Source: Acidobacteriaceae bacterium
GTDB taxonomy: Bacteria; Acidobacteriota; Terriglobia; Terriglobales; Acidobacteriaceae
Reading direction: 5' to 3'
Assembly: GCA_003134855.1 (NCBI GenBank)
Contig: PLCS01000008.1
Coordinates: forward strand, 1-64,000
DNA length: 64,000 nt
Shown here: positions 23,527 through 31,837 of the stretch, one piece after another
Layout: every line of letters begins with the position of its first letter
How positions within the stretch are numbered: the first letter of the stretch is position 1
Translations under genes and position numbers: made by a program
The notes under the pieces: model-generated
Database searches by the model: none
What the model was told of the DNA's origin: nothing
Seen by the model: the letters and a program-made list of their open reading frames with translations, nothing else

Positions 23527-24074
23527 CGTACCTTTCCGCCCAGCGGCGTCTGCCTGCTGGGACCCGCGGCAAGGTTGGATGGAGACGCGCGTGGCCGGAA
23601 GGGGAGGGGATGTGCGGAAGGGAGAAACCGTGATTCGCTGGTCTTCCGGCTGCCTCGCCAGGACCGGCCCCGAAGGGCGGAGAGCCATGGCGAAGGACGA
23701 GCCGGACTAAGAGGACAAGCTGAACAAACTGTACAAACTGTACAAACACAAGCTGTACAAGCCGATCAAGCTGTACGATACGGAAACTCGATTGCAGAGA
23801 GTTTGTGGCGAACCATGCCGGAAAATCCGGCGGAGCCGTTCCACCGCTGGCGATTGCACTGGCGCGTTGCGCAACGGGGCTGAGGAAAGTCTGTCCCCAT
23901 CGTCCCGCGCAACGTATACGCCGCCAACGGATTTCCCGTCTCTGCGTGCTCATGAACCCAATCCTGCCGGGCGCGCGATCCATCTGGACCTGGCCGGCGA
24001 AATACCTGAAAAAATCGTGCTCTTGCGGGCCGGACTGTTCCGGGCGGGACACAAGAGGTGAGGCTGCGAGTCCG
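23527..24074. other. rodA-rne intergenic region with short tandem repeats
   Basis: About 550 bases without a supported gene. Near 23705-23780 there is a run of repeated words of the kind ACAAACTGTACAA / AAGCTGTACAAG. It would form alternating small hairpins (TGTACA is self-complementary) in the long leader of rne. RNase E leaders are regulatory in other bacteria; here that is only a possibility. Confidence 0.5.
23705..23782. repeat. Tandem TGTACAA-type repeats in the rne leader
   Basis: AAACTGTAC occurs twice back to back. AAGCTGTAC then occurs twice more with short spacers. The unit contains the palindrome TGTACA or GTAC. The run lies about 180 bases upstream of the rne start codon. Confidence 0.7.
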
Positions 24075-25178
24075 TCAGTTGACGAACCGGCGCATGCGGA
24101 CATTCATCGCCACGCCCAGCGCCAGGAACGTAAACAACACCGAAGATCCACCGTAACTCATTAACGGCAAAGGGATTCCGGTGACGGGCATAAACCCAAT
24201 AACCATGCCCACGTTGACCGCAATCTGAAAGGTCAACACAGCCACCACCCCCATGATAATCAGGGAGCCGGACAGATCTGCGGCTGTTTGAGCGTTCTGA
24301 ATCAAACGCATCAATATGAAAAAGTATAGCAGCAGCACGAAAATCGCGCCGACAAATCCGTGTTCTTCGCCAAAAGCGGCAAAGATGAAGTCCGCATGGG
24401 GAATGGGGAGGAAGTCGCCCTGGGTCTGGGTTCCCTTGGCCGCGCCTTTGCCCCAGACGCCGCCGGAGCCGACGGCAATCAGCGACTGTTTGAGTTGATA
24501 GCCGGTGCCCTTGGGGTCGTTGTCGGGATTGATGAAGCTGGTGAGGCGAGCCTTTTGAAAGGGCTTGAGGATCTTGCCGCTGGTCCAGACGCCGGCCACC
24601 AGAACGACCGCGCAGGTCACGAGAATCAGGGCCTGGCGGAGATTGATGCCGCCGAGAAAGAGGCCGGCGACAAGGATGGGCGTGTAGGTGAGCGCGGTTC
24701 CCAGGTCGGGCTGAATCAGCACCAGCACCATGGGAATTCCGACCAGCACAAGGACCTTGAAGATCTCCTTCCAGGTGAGCGAGCGCCCGCCCAGGTTGGC
24801 AAAGTAGCGAGCCACAATGAGAATCAGAATCAGCTTCACCCACTCGGAGGGCTGAAAGTGCATGGGGCCAATGCTGATCCAGCGCTTTGCGCCCAGCACC
24901 TTGTGTCCCACTAGCTTCACCGCCACCAGCGCCAGCAGGCTGGCTCCATAAACCCAGGGAATCCAGTCCAGCAGGCGGTGATAGTCGATTTTGGAGAAGA
25001 GGAACATGGCCGCCAGGCCGCCCGTGATCCAAAACAACTGCTTGGTGTGAGCATGGAAATCGGCGTACTTGGTGTGCAGCGTGGCCGAGTAGATCTCGAA
25101 GACGGAGATCGTGCAGATCGCCAGCACCATGCTGAGCAGCGCCCAGTCGAAGTCGCGAAAGCTCATGAAGCGGCGCAT
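24075..25178 (-). CDS. rodA: Peptidoglycan glycosyltransferase RodA
   Basis: The 367-residue SEDS-family membrane protein has about ten transmembrane segments. It shows the family signatures G-A-K-R-W-I-S-I-G-P-M-H-F-Q-P-S-E-W and I-P-H-A-D-F-I-F-A-A-F-G-E-E-H-G-F-V-G, and P-V-T-G-I-P-L-P-L-M-S-Y-G-G-S near the C-terminus. RodA polymerises glycan strands for side-wall growth together with PBP2. Its start codon overlaps the stop of mrdA by one base (TGATG), so the two are co-translated. Confidence 0.95.
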   Translation of the reverse strand: MRRFMSFRDFDWALLSMVLAICTISVFEIYSATLHTKYADFHAHTKQLFWITGGLAAMFLFSKIDYHRLLDWIPWVYGASLLALVAVKLVGHKVLGAKRWISIGPMHFQPSEWVKLILILIVARYFANLGGRSLTWKEIFKVLVLVGIPMVLVLIQPDLGTALTYTPILVAGLFLGGINLRQALILVTCAVVLVAGVWTSGKILKPFQKARLTSFINPDNDPKGTGYQLKQSLIAVGSGGVWGKGAAKGTQTQGDFLPIPHADFIFAAFGEEHGFVGAIFVLLLYFFILMRLIQNAQTAADLSGSLIIMGVVAVLTFQIAVNVGMVIGFMPVTGIPLPLMSYGGSSVLFTFLALGVAMNVRMRRFVN

Positions 25179-27220
25179 CAGGGCTGGCCTTCCTTGAAGC
25201 GCAGCGGCATGGCCAGCAGCCAGGCCGGCAAGCGAGGCTGTGCGCTGGCAAGGTCGCCGGTCAGCGGTTTGGGGTCGACCATGAAGTGGCCTGCATGAAG
25301 GCTGGAATCCTGCCGGGAAGCCGCGGAACGCTTAGGCCCGGCGGGCGCGGGTTCTGTCCAGACGGCGCCTACTTCGACCGGCTTGTCGAGGCTGGCCTGA
25401 TTGAGGATGTTGTGGTCGGCCATGCGCTTCTTGTTCACATAGGTGGTCACGACTTCGGCGGCGATATGGGCCGAGAGCGATCCCCAGTCGCCATGCTCCT
25501 GAAGCACGGCAATCACAATCTCAGGATTGCGCCGGGGAACCATGCCCACGAACCAGGAGTTAGGAGTCTTTGCTCCGCCCTTGGTGTGGGTGTCTCCGCC
25601 GCCCACCACCTGGGCCGTACCGGTCTTGCCGGCAAAGTCGATGCCTTCAATATGCGAGGCCGCCGCCGTGCCGGTGGTGGTGGCGGCAGCCATTCCGTCG
25701 GTGATGATCATCCAGGTGTCGGGATTGAGAGGCACGGTTTTGTCTCCCGAGCCGGGGAAGCTGTCCTGGAGGGCCTGGCGGAACTCGGCTGGAAGCTGTT
25801 CGGGATTGACCACATGGGGCCGGACAAAATGACCATCCGAAGCGATACCGCCCAATGCCCGCGCCAGTTGCAGGGGCGTAACCTGCGTCTCACCCTGGCC
25901 GATGCCGACGGAAATCGTGTTTCCGGGGTAATACCGCTGGTGGAAGTTCTTCATCTCCCACTGCGTCGAGGGCATCACTCCGGCCATCTCGTTGGGCAGG
26001 TCGATGCCGGTCTTCTGTCCCAGGCCGAATTCGGTGGCGTACTTGGCAATGGTGTCGATGCCCAGCTTCTGGGCCAGCGTGTAGAAAAAAGTGTCGCAGG
26101 AGAGAGGAATGGCCTGTTCGATATTGAGCACGCCGTGGTGACGGTCGCAGTGGAAGAAACGGCCGTAGAAGGTGCCCCCGCCCACACAGTTCACATGCAG
26201 ATTCTGGGCCACGCCCTCCTGCAGGCCGGCCGCGGACATGATGATCTTGAAGGTCGATCCCGGAGCGAGCTGGTCCTGAATCGCCTTGTTCATCAGCGGA
26301 TGGTTGGGGTTGTCGATGAGGTCGTTCCAGTCCTTGCGGTTGATGCGCACGGCAAAAGCGTTGGGGTCGTAGCTGGGGTGAGAGACCATGGCCAGAATTT
26401 CGCCATTGCGCGGGTCCATGGCCACCACGGCTCCGCTGGCGTCGCCCAGCGCCAATTCCGCAGTGCGCTGCAGGTCAATGTCGATGGTCAGCTTCAGGTC
26501 CTGGCCGGGGATGGCGTGCTGGGTGCGCAGATAGCCCACCTCGCGCCCATGACTGTCCACCACCACGTCGCGCGAGCCGTCCTCGCCACGCAGCAGTTGG
26601 TCATAGGTCTCCTCGACGCCGGCCTTGCCCACCACGTCGCCCGGTTCGTAGGACGCATAGCGCGGGTTGTTCAGATCCTCCTCGCTCACCTCGCCCACGT
26701 AGCCGATCAGGTGGGCCGCAAAGCCGTCGCGAGGATAAAGACGACGCTCCACGTCAATCGTCTCCAACTCGGGCAGTTCGTTGCGATGCGCCTCGATGAA
26801 GGCCTGCTCGTCGGCGGTAACCTCTTGCTTGATGGGAATCGGCTCGTAGACCGGCCGGGTGCGATAGCGGCGCAGCGTGGCGCGCAACTGCTCCAGGTCA
26901 AGGTCCAATCCGCGCGCAATCAGCGGCAGGTCATCGTCCACATTGCGGCTCTGCTCGCGGACCAGGTAGCAGGAGACCGACGGGTAGTTGTCGACGATCA
27001 GCCGGTCTTCGCGATCGAAGAGCTTGCCGCGCGCGGCCATCACCGGCTCCTTGCGGATGCGGTTTTGCTCGGCCTGGAGGCGGTAATCGTCCACCCGCAG
27101 CACCTGCAGCCGCCACAGCCCGGCCGCCAGCGCCAGCATCATGAACAGAATGCCGTACTGCACCACCGTCAACTTGAGGGTGGAGAGCTTTTCGCCGCGA
27201 CTGCCGCTGCCGGAATACAT
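25178..27220 (-). CDS. mrdA: Penicillin-binding protein 2
   Basis: The 680-residue class B PBP has one N-terminal transmembrane helix (about 20-37), a dimerisation domain with R-G-K-L-F-D-R, and a C-terminal transpeptidase domain. The active-site Ser is S322 in P-G-S-T-F-K. The second motif is S-C-D near residue 379 in place of the textbook SxN but as usual for PBP2. The K-T-G motif lies in A-G-K-T-G-T-A-Q-V. It cross-links side-wall peptidoglycan with RodA. It is followed at once by rodA and belongs with mreC and mreD upstream. Confidence 0.95.
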   Translation of the reverse strand: MYSGSGSRGEKLSTLKLTVVQYGILFMMLALAAGLWRLQVLRVDDYRLQAEQNRIRKEPVMAARGKLFDREDRLIVDNYPSVSCYLVREQSRNVDDDLPLIARGLDLDLEQLRATLRRYRTRPVYEPIPIKQEVTADEQAFIEAHRNELPELETIDVERRLYPRDGFAAHLIGYVGEVSEEDLNNPRYASYEPGDVVGKAGVEETYDQLLRGEDGSRDVVVDSHGREVGYLRTQHAIPGQDLKLTIDIDLQRTAELALGDASGAVVAMDPRNGEILAMVSHPSYDPNAFAVRINRKDWNDLIDNPNHPLMNKAIQDQLAPGSTFKIIMSAAGLQEGVAQNLHVNCVGGGTFYGRFFHCDRHHGVLNIEQAIPLSCDTFFYTLAQKLGIDTIAKYATEFGLGQKTGIDLPNEMAGVMPSTQWEMKNFHQRYYPGNTISVGIGQGETQVTPLQLARALGGIASDGHFVRPHVVNPEQLPAEFRQALQDSFPGSGDKTVPLNPDTWMIITDGMAAATTTGTAAASHIEGIDFAGKTGTAQVVGGGDTHTKGGAKTPNSWFVGMVPRRNPEIVIAVLQEHGDWGSLSAHIAAEVVTTYVNKKRMADHNILNQASLDKPVEVGAVWTEPAPAGPKRSAASRQDSSLHAGHFMVDPKPLTGDLASAQPRLPAWLLAMPLRFKEGQP

Positions 27221-27529
27221 CGTCTGAGCCTTAGAATAGCGCCGTTTCCGCTGCGCTGTTGAGTTGCATTGCTGGATTGTGCGTGCGATCCATCGAATGG
27301 GTAACAGCTAAACAAGTTGCGGAAAAACTCGATAGCAGGCCTGTTTTGTAAAAGGGTACGACTTTAGTCGGGCCGCAAGTGCAACAAAACAAATGTTGAG
27401 CTTTAGCCCCTGCGGTCTACTTTTCTGGCATATACCTTGGAAATTTGCCTTTTTCCGCAGCCTGTAAAGCCGTGCCCTTTCAAAACATCAACTCAAAGCG
27501 GGATTCCCTGTTCCCTATTCCCTGTCCTT
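27221..27529. other. mreD-mrdA gap with a repeat unit
   Basis: This is a 309-base gap inside the otherwise tight cell-shape cluster. It holds the repeat unit at 27401-27465 and no gene. The gap may carry an extra promoter for mrdA-rodA. Confidence 0.5.
27401..27465 (+). repeat. Dispersed repeat, CTTYAGC..CCTGCGG...CCGCAGCCTGT
   Basis: It shares CTT(T/C)AGC, CCTGCGGT, CTTTTC and TTTTTCCGCAGCCTGT with the unit at 43393-43448 in the same order. The adjacent bases AAGCCGTGCCCTTTCAAAAC occur in reverse complement directly before the other unit. It is intergenic in both places. Confidence 0.65.
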
Positions 27530-28051
27530 TCACTCCTTGATTTGCGTCCGGTCGAGCAGCGGAAAGAGCGCCATCGCGATCACCGAATTACCTACCGCCT
27601 TCATCAGCTCCGCCAGCCAGCTCCACTCCAGCTCCAGGCCCAGCAGGATGCGGTAGATGAAGACGTAAATCGCGCTGCACAAAAGCGAAAGCAGAAAGGT
27701 GAGCATCAGGCGGATGGTATGGTTCTCGACGTCGATGCGCACGCCGACCGAGCCGGAGAGAAAGCCGGCTACCGTCTTGGCAATGCCGTTGACGCCGATG
27801 GCGCGGCCGGTCAGCGCATCCTCGAAGATGCCCAGGCTCCCGCCCATCAGCATTCCCTGGATGGGATCGCGCCGGACCAGGGCAAAGTAGACGGTGACCA
27901 CCAGCGGCAGGTCGAACCAGGCGTAGCCGCGCAGATAGCGCGGCAGCAAGGCTTGCAGCACCAGCGCCGCCAGCGGCGTCAGAGCATAGACCAGCACGGG
28001 ATAGCTGTGAATCCCCAGATCGCGGCGATAGTCGGCGCCAAGGACACTCAT
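27530..28051 (-). CDS. mreD: Rod-shape-determining protein MreD
   Basis: The 173-residue protein has four to five transmembrane helices. The MreD-type features are the D-L-P-L-V-V-T-V-Y stretch and the G-S-L-G-I-F-E-D-A-L-T-G-R segment, which matches the conserved loop of the family. MreD links MreC to the elongation machinery in the inner membrane. It starts 2 bases after the mreC stop, so the genes form one operon. Confidence 0.9.
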   Translation of the reverse strand: MSVLGADYRRDLGIHSYPVLVYALTPLAALVLQALLPRYLRGYAWFDLPLVVTVYFALVRRDPIQGMLMGGSLGIFEDALTGRAIGVNGIAKTVAGFLSGSVGVRIDVENHTIRLMLTFLLSLLCSAIYVFIYRILLGLELEWSWLAELMKAVGNSVIAMALFPLLDRTQIKE

Positions 28052-28053
28052 GG

Positions 28054-29289
28054 CTATGGATTCCTCCCTGGTTGGCCAGACGGGGGTTGGGTTGGCTTAT
28101 CGGGCTTCGATTCCAGCTTGTTTTCCGGGCCGGCAGGCGTGGGGTTTTCCTCGCCTATAGACGGCGTTGCCCCAGGCGTAAAGCGGTCAGGATGGCGCGC
28201 GGGAAGCAGCTTGGGAACCGGCGCTGCGGCGGGAGCTGCCGGGGTTTCTCCGGGTTGGGCCGTCTGGCCGGGCGCTGCGGGATTCGCCGCCGGCGCATTG
28301 GGATCGGTGAGTCCGGGCAGCCGCTCGGCCATGATCTGCGAGGCCTTCTGTTGCTGCTTGATGGCATCCGCCTCCGCGCCTTTCAGCGTCTCGCTGGTGG
28401 CCATGTCCTGCTGCTGCTCGGCCGAGAAGCGCGGCTCGGTGGAGGTAATCACCAGCACCTCGTCGAGGCGGTCGAGGTGGGCAGCCGGCTTCACGATCAC
28501 GTCAATGAACGAGTCGCGGTCGGGGTCGGGCACAACCTTCTCGACGACCCCTACCGGCAGCCCGCGCGGGAAGATCAGGTCGCCCCCGGCGGTGAGCACC
28601 GTTTCTCCCCGCTGGATGCGCTGGTCGGCCAGCAGGCCCACAATCTGCAGTTGGCCGCTGGCGTTGCCGCGCAGGATGCCGCGAATCCGCGTCGTCTCCA
28701 GAATCACGCCCGCACCACTGGTCTCGTCGTTGATGGCCAGCACCTGCGCCGAATGGGGAAAGACCTCGCGCACCTTGCCCACGATGCCGTCGGCGGTAAT
28801 GACGGCCATGTCGCGATCCAGGCCCTCCGTCGAACCCTTGTCGATATAAAAGACCCGGGAAGAATCGCTGCCGCTGGAACCGATGGCCTGGGCCGCCAGC
28901 GTCTTGTAAATGTACTTCTGCTGAAAGTCCATCAGCGCCTGCAGCCGCTCGCCCTGCTTGGCGTCTTCCAGCAGAGAGGCCTGTTCCAGGCGCAGCCGGT
29001 CGATGGTCTTCTGCAACGCCTGGTTCTGCTCGCGGATGCTTCTGAGGTCGAGGTAGTTTTGCCACAGGCCCTTCGCGCCCAGCTTGGCGGCATGGGAGAG
29101 CTGCTCCGGGGGCGTGACCACCGCATCGGCCCACAACCGGATCAGCCGCACGCCGGACATGTCCCCTGGATCGGGTGTGTTGCGCCCGCTGTCGGTGCGG
29201 CGCACCTGCACGGCCAGCCCGATGATCTGCGCCAGCAGGAGTGCCAGCAGCACCAGAAGATTCCGATAGCGGAGGATGAACGAATCCAT
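28054..29289 (-). CDS. mreC: Rod-shape-determining protein MreC
   Basis: The 411-residue protein has an N-terminal transmembrane helix (about 8-28), a coiled coil at about 80-120 (I-R-E-Q-N-Q-A-L-Q-K-T-I) and the double beta-barrel MreC domain (about 125-280, G-V-I-L-E-T-T-R-I-R-G-I-L-R-G). A long Pro/Ala-rich tail of about 120 residues follows, longer than usual. MreC is a periplasmic scaffold that activates PBP2-RodA. The expected mreB gene is not upstream; a 514-base gap and an IS110 remnant are found there instead. Confidence 0.93.
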   Translation of the reverse strand: MDSFILRYRNLLVLLALLLAQIIGLAVQVRRTDSGRNTPDPGDMSGVRLIRLWADAVVTPPEQLSHAAKLGAKGLWQNYLDLRSIREQNQALQKTIDRLRLEQASLLEDAKQGERLQALMDFQQKYIYKTLAAQAIGSSGSDSSRVFYIDKGSTEGLDRDMAVITADGIVGKVREVFPHSAQVLAINDETSGAGVILETTRIRGILRGNASGQLQIVGLLADQRIQRGETVLTAGGDLIFPRGLPVGVVEKVVPDPDRDSFIDVIVKPAAHLDRLDEVLVITSTEPRFSAEQQQDMATSETLKGAEADAIKQQQKASQIMAERLPGLTDPNAPAANPAAPGQTAQPGETPAAPAAAPVPKLLPARHPDRFTPGATPSIGEENPTPAGPENKLESKPDKPTQPPSGQPGRNP

Positions 29290-29803
29290 GGCGAAAGCTC
29301 AGGCAGGAGGGAACTCGTCAGAAAGCAAGAGCAATACCAGTATACTGACGGCAATCGAAGAGGAGTGCACCCCGCGCTTTCCGCAATCAAAGTGGGAGGC
29401 CACAGAACTGCTGGACTGCCAGAATGTCCCAGAGTGGTTCCTCGTTGAGTAATTGCGTTTTTGTAATTATATTATTGTAGTGACGGAATCCGTTTTGAAT
29501 GGGGTGTGGCATAGAACCTCGCCAATACTTACCGGATGTGCATCGCAATAGGGGCTGCCCGGCTCGCGTTTCAAGTTACGCCGGGAATGAACGAGCCGCC
29601 CAAAATTCACCCCGTAGATTCTCTGCTGGAAGTCAAGCGTTTTCGGTGGAGAGGCTTTGGATTTTCAAGGTATCGGGGTCTATCCCTCCGATGATTTTCG
29701 GGGACAGGCGGGCTGATGCCGCCCGTCCCCCGGTTCATCGTCAGGATGAGCCCGCCAGGCTATCCCTCGGCATGGTTGCTTCCCAGCAGAGCCCGCTTTC
29801 GTT
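29290..29803. other. Intergenic region upstream of mreC
   Basis: No gene is supported. It includes an AT-rich segment (about 29455-29490, TTTTTGTAATTATATTATTG) that could hold the mreC promoter. It also has a GC hairpin (GGGACAGGCGGGC / GCCGCCCGTCCC, about 29701-29730) without a T-tract. Confidence 0.45.
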
Positions 29804-30592
29804 TCAGCCGGCAATTGATTCTACCGCCAATTGAATTTGCGGAAACAGCCGTCTGCCGTCATACGGCCTGCCGCTCTTGAAGATTCCGTAGATGGCGTGC
29901 AGCAGCTTGCGTTCGACCGCCATCAGAGCCTGCAATCCGGTCTTGTGCCGTTCCCGCAGCGCCTGGTAAAACGCTCGCAGATGCGGATCGTAGCGCGCCG
30001 CCGACAAAACCGGGGCCCCCAGCGACAGGTCTTCGTCGCTGGGGTGGAAGACCGGGGTCCCCAGCGACAGGTCTTCGTTGCTGGGGTGGAAGACCGGGGC
30101 CAGCCCGCTATAGGCAACCCACTGGCGCACCGTCATCCCAGGTGGCAGCAACACCAGCTCACTCAGGATCTGCAGTGCGCTGATCTCCGCGATGCCGGGT
30201 ATGCTGACCAACAACGCAAATCGTTCTCGCAGCACTTCTTCGGCCTGAATCAGCTTGGTGGGCACCAGGAACATCAGACCGTCGGGCAGCGCCACCAGCC
30301 GGTTGCGCACCACAATGTACGTCTTGCGCTCGGCGTCGTTCGAGGCCGTCAGCTCGCCGCCCAGGCCCAGCTCGCGGCAAAGCTCGGCCGCCGCCGGCTT
30401 CTCGCTCAAAAAGGAATCCGGCCCGCGCTCCAGCACCGCGCCATTCACAATCTCTGAAGCCAGGCAGCCGCCCAGCCGCGCCCGCGCCTCAAAGAGCGTG
30501 TACTCAATCTCTGCGCCCTTCTGCCGCGCCTGCTCCAGCTCATAAGCCGCCGCCAGCCCCGCTATCCCGCCGCCAATGATCGCCGTCCGCAT
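29804..30592 (-). pseudogene. hemY (protoporphyrinogen oxidase) fragment fused in frame to an IS110 transposase fragment
   Basis: Residues 1 to about 115 are the N-terminus of a HemG/HemY-type FAD oxidase (I-I-G-G-G-I-A-G-L-A-A-A-Y, then E-A-R-A-R-L-G-G and G-P-D-S-F-L-S-E-K). At about residue 117 the frame passes without a stop into the C-terminal Transposase_20 half of an IS110-family transposase (L-V-S-I-P-G-I, V-A-Y-S-G-L-A-P, P-H-L-R-A-F-Y-Q-A-L). Neither part can work as such: the FAD protein lacks its substrate domain and the transposase lacks its DEDD catalytic half. Residues 168-195 are two 14-residue repeats ([14 protein letters not shown]) encoded by two 40-bp palindromes. Confidence 0.85.
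30009..30092 (-). repeat. 40-bp palindromic repeat, two tandem copies (d1, d2), inside the IS110 fragment
   Basis: Two units repeat at a period of exactly 42 bases (14 codons), so the reading frame is kept. On the minus strand each reads CCACCCCAGC(G/A)AC + GAAGACCT + GTCGCTGGGG. The first copy has a perfect stem; the second has one mismatch (CAAC). They replace the basic loop usual in this part of IS110 transposases. Confidence 0.92.
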
Positions 30593-30770
30593 CGCAGATC
30601 CCATCTCAGTATTAAACCACCTGCGGTGGGGCAGACGCCTTCGGCAGTACCGCCAAGGATGGTGCCCGGCAATTCTTCCGACAAGTCGGCATACTGGGAC
30701 TGGCCGCACTGTTTGCCGAGAGTCGCGCCGGAGCCAAACAGAGTGAAATAAAGATGGCGTTCCTATAAGC

Positions 30771-30785
30771 GCACTATAATAGTGC
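30771..30785 (+). promoter_or_regulatory. Palindrome covering a TATAAT box
   Basis: GCACTATAATAGTGC is a perfect 15-base palindrome whose centre contains the -10 hexamer TATAAT. It lies 22 bases before the start codon of the thymidylate-synthase-like gene. No good -35 hexamer is found 16-18 bases upstream. The simplest reading is a promoter whose -10 region is also a repressor operator. Confidence 0.5.
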
Positions 30786-30807
30786 AAGCCCTGGCGAGTT
30801 GTTTCGT

Positions 30808-31815
30808 ATGTTTATATCGGAGCCTACGATTGACGACCTACTCCACCGCGTCTTAGAGGTTCTGCTTAGGCGCGGCCGCGCAATCTTGCCTGCAAAAGGT
30901 CCTGCCGTCGAATTGATAGGCGTGCTCATAGAGCTTCGCAACCCGCGCGCACGCCTGAGCCGAACAGAGGCTCGAAGTCTGTTATTTGGAGGACTCGGTG
31001 AGTTTCTCTGGTACCTTGCCGGAAGCGATTCCTACGAATTCATTAGACATTACATCCCAAATTACCCTGTTACCCCGGATCGAATGGGTCGGGTCCCGAG
31101 TGCGTATGGACCAAGACTAATAAATGAAGGGGAGGGCAGGAACCAGATAGAAAATGTCATCAGCATGATGCTGAATAACAGGGATTCGCGGCGAGCTGTA
31201 ATTCAGATCTTCGACGCTAATGACGTCCTAGACCACGATTCGGATGTCCCTTGTACTTGCACGATGCAGTTTCTCTTGCGAGGGAAGCTATTGCATATGT
31301 TTGTGAACATGCGATCAAACGACGCGTTCGTTGGATTGCCTTCGGATCTCTTCGCTTTCACGATGATTCAGGAGGTCGTCGCGCGAAGCATAGGTGCAGA
31401 AGTAGGGCGATACAAGCACTGCGTCGGTAGCCTTCACCTGTACGACAAGGATCGCTCAAAGGCTGAGGATTATCTTGAGGAGCGATGGCAATCCAATATC
31501 GCGATGCCCCCTATGCCTTTAGGGGATCCGTGGCCCGATGTACACGAAGTGCTTGCCGCCGAAGAACGAATTCGCAATGGGTCACTCAGAGCGGTTCCGA
31601 AGTCTATCAGCAGTCCCTATTGGGCGGACATAGTAAATCTCTTACGGATTTTCGAACGGTCCTTTAAGGGGGACAACAAGGCGGTCGGCAGGTTTCGGAG
31701 GCGGATGTCTACAGATGTGTTCGACGTGTATATAGACAAGCGACGCCGCTGCGCGCTCAAGGTTGCTTCCAGCCCGAGCGTGCAGCCCCAGCGGGAACTC
31801 TTCAAACCGCATTGA
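30808..31815 (+). CDS. Thymidylate synthase-family enzyme, probably acting on a cytidine nucleotide
   Basis: The 335-residue protein has the thymidylate synthase signatures: F-L-W-Y-L-A-G-S-D near residue 66, phosphate-binding S-R-R at 127-129, catalytic C149 in D-V-P-C-T, R-S-N-D at 169-172, G-L-P at 176-178 and G-S-L-H-L-Y near 207. The residue matching E. coli Asn177 is Asp (D180 in G-L-P-S-D-L-F). In this family Asn selects dUMP, while Asp is found in dCMP/CMP hydroxymethylases such as T4 gp42. The product is thus more likely a cytidylate methylase or hydroxymethylase than ThyA. Codon use is less GC-rich than the neighbours. The next gene starts 22 bases on. The ATG at 30808 was chosen over an upstream TTG. 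Confidence 0.82.
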   Translation: MFISEPTIDDLLHRVLEVLLRRGRAILPAKGPAVELIGVLIELRNPRARLSRTEARSLLFGGLGEFLWYLAGSDSYEFIRHYIPNYPVTPDRMGRVPSAYGPRLINEGEGRNQIENVISMMLNNRDSRRAVIQIFDANDVLDHDSDVPCTCTMQFLLRGKLLHMFVNMRSNDAFVGLPSDLFAFTMIQEVVARSIGAEVGRYKHCVGSLHLYDKDRSKAEDYLEERWQSNIAMPPMPLGDPWPDVHEVLAAEERIRNGSLRAVPKSISSPYWADIVNLLRIFERSFKGDNKAVGRFRRRMSTDVFDVYIDKRRRCALKVASSPSVQPQRELFKPH

Positions 31816-31837
31816 TCTTGAGCGTGGAGGTTTGGAT

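Noticed and set aside
25286..27262. 658-codon plus-strand frame opposite penicillin-binding protein 2
   Set aside because: Antisense to a complete mrdA with all catalytic motifs. Composition is typical of a GC-rich shadow frame.
27437..28849. 470-codon plus-strand frame opposite mreD and mreC
   Set aside because: It spans two real genes and their junction on the other strand; residues are low-complexity Ser/Ala/Gly.
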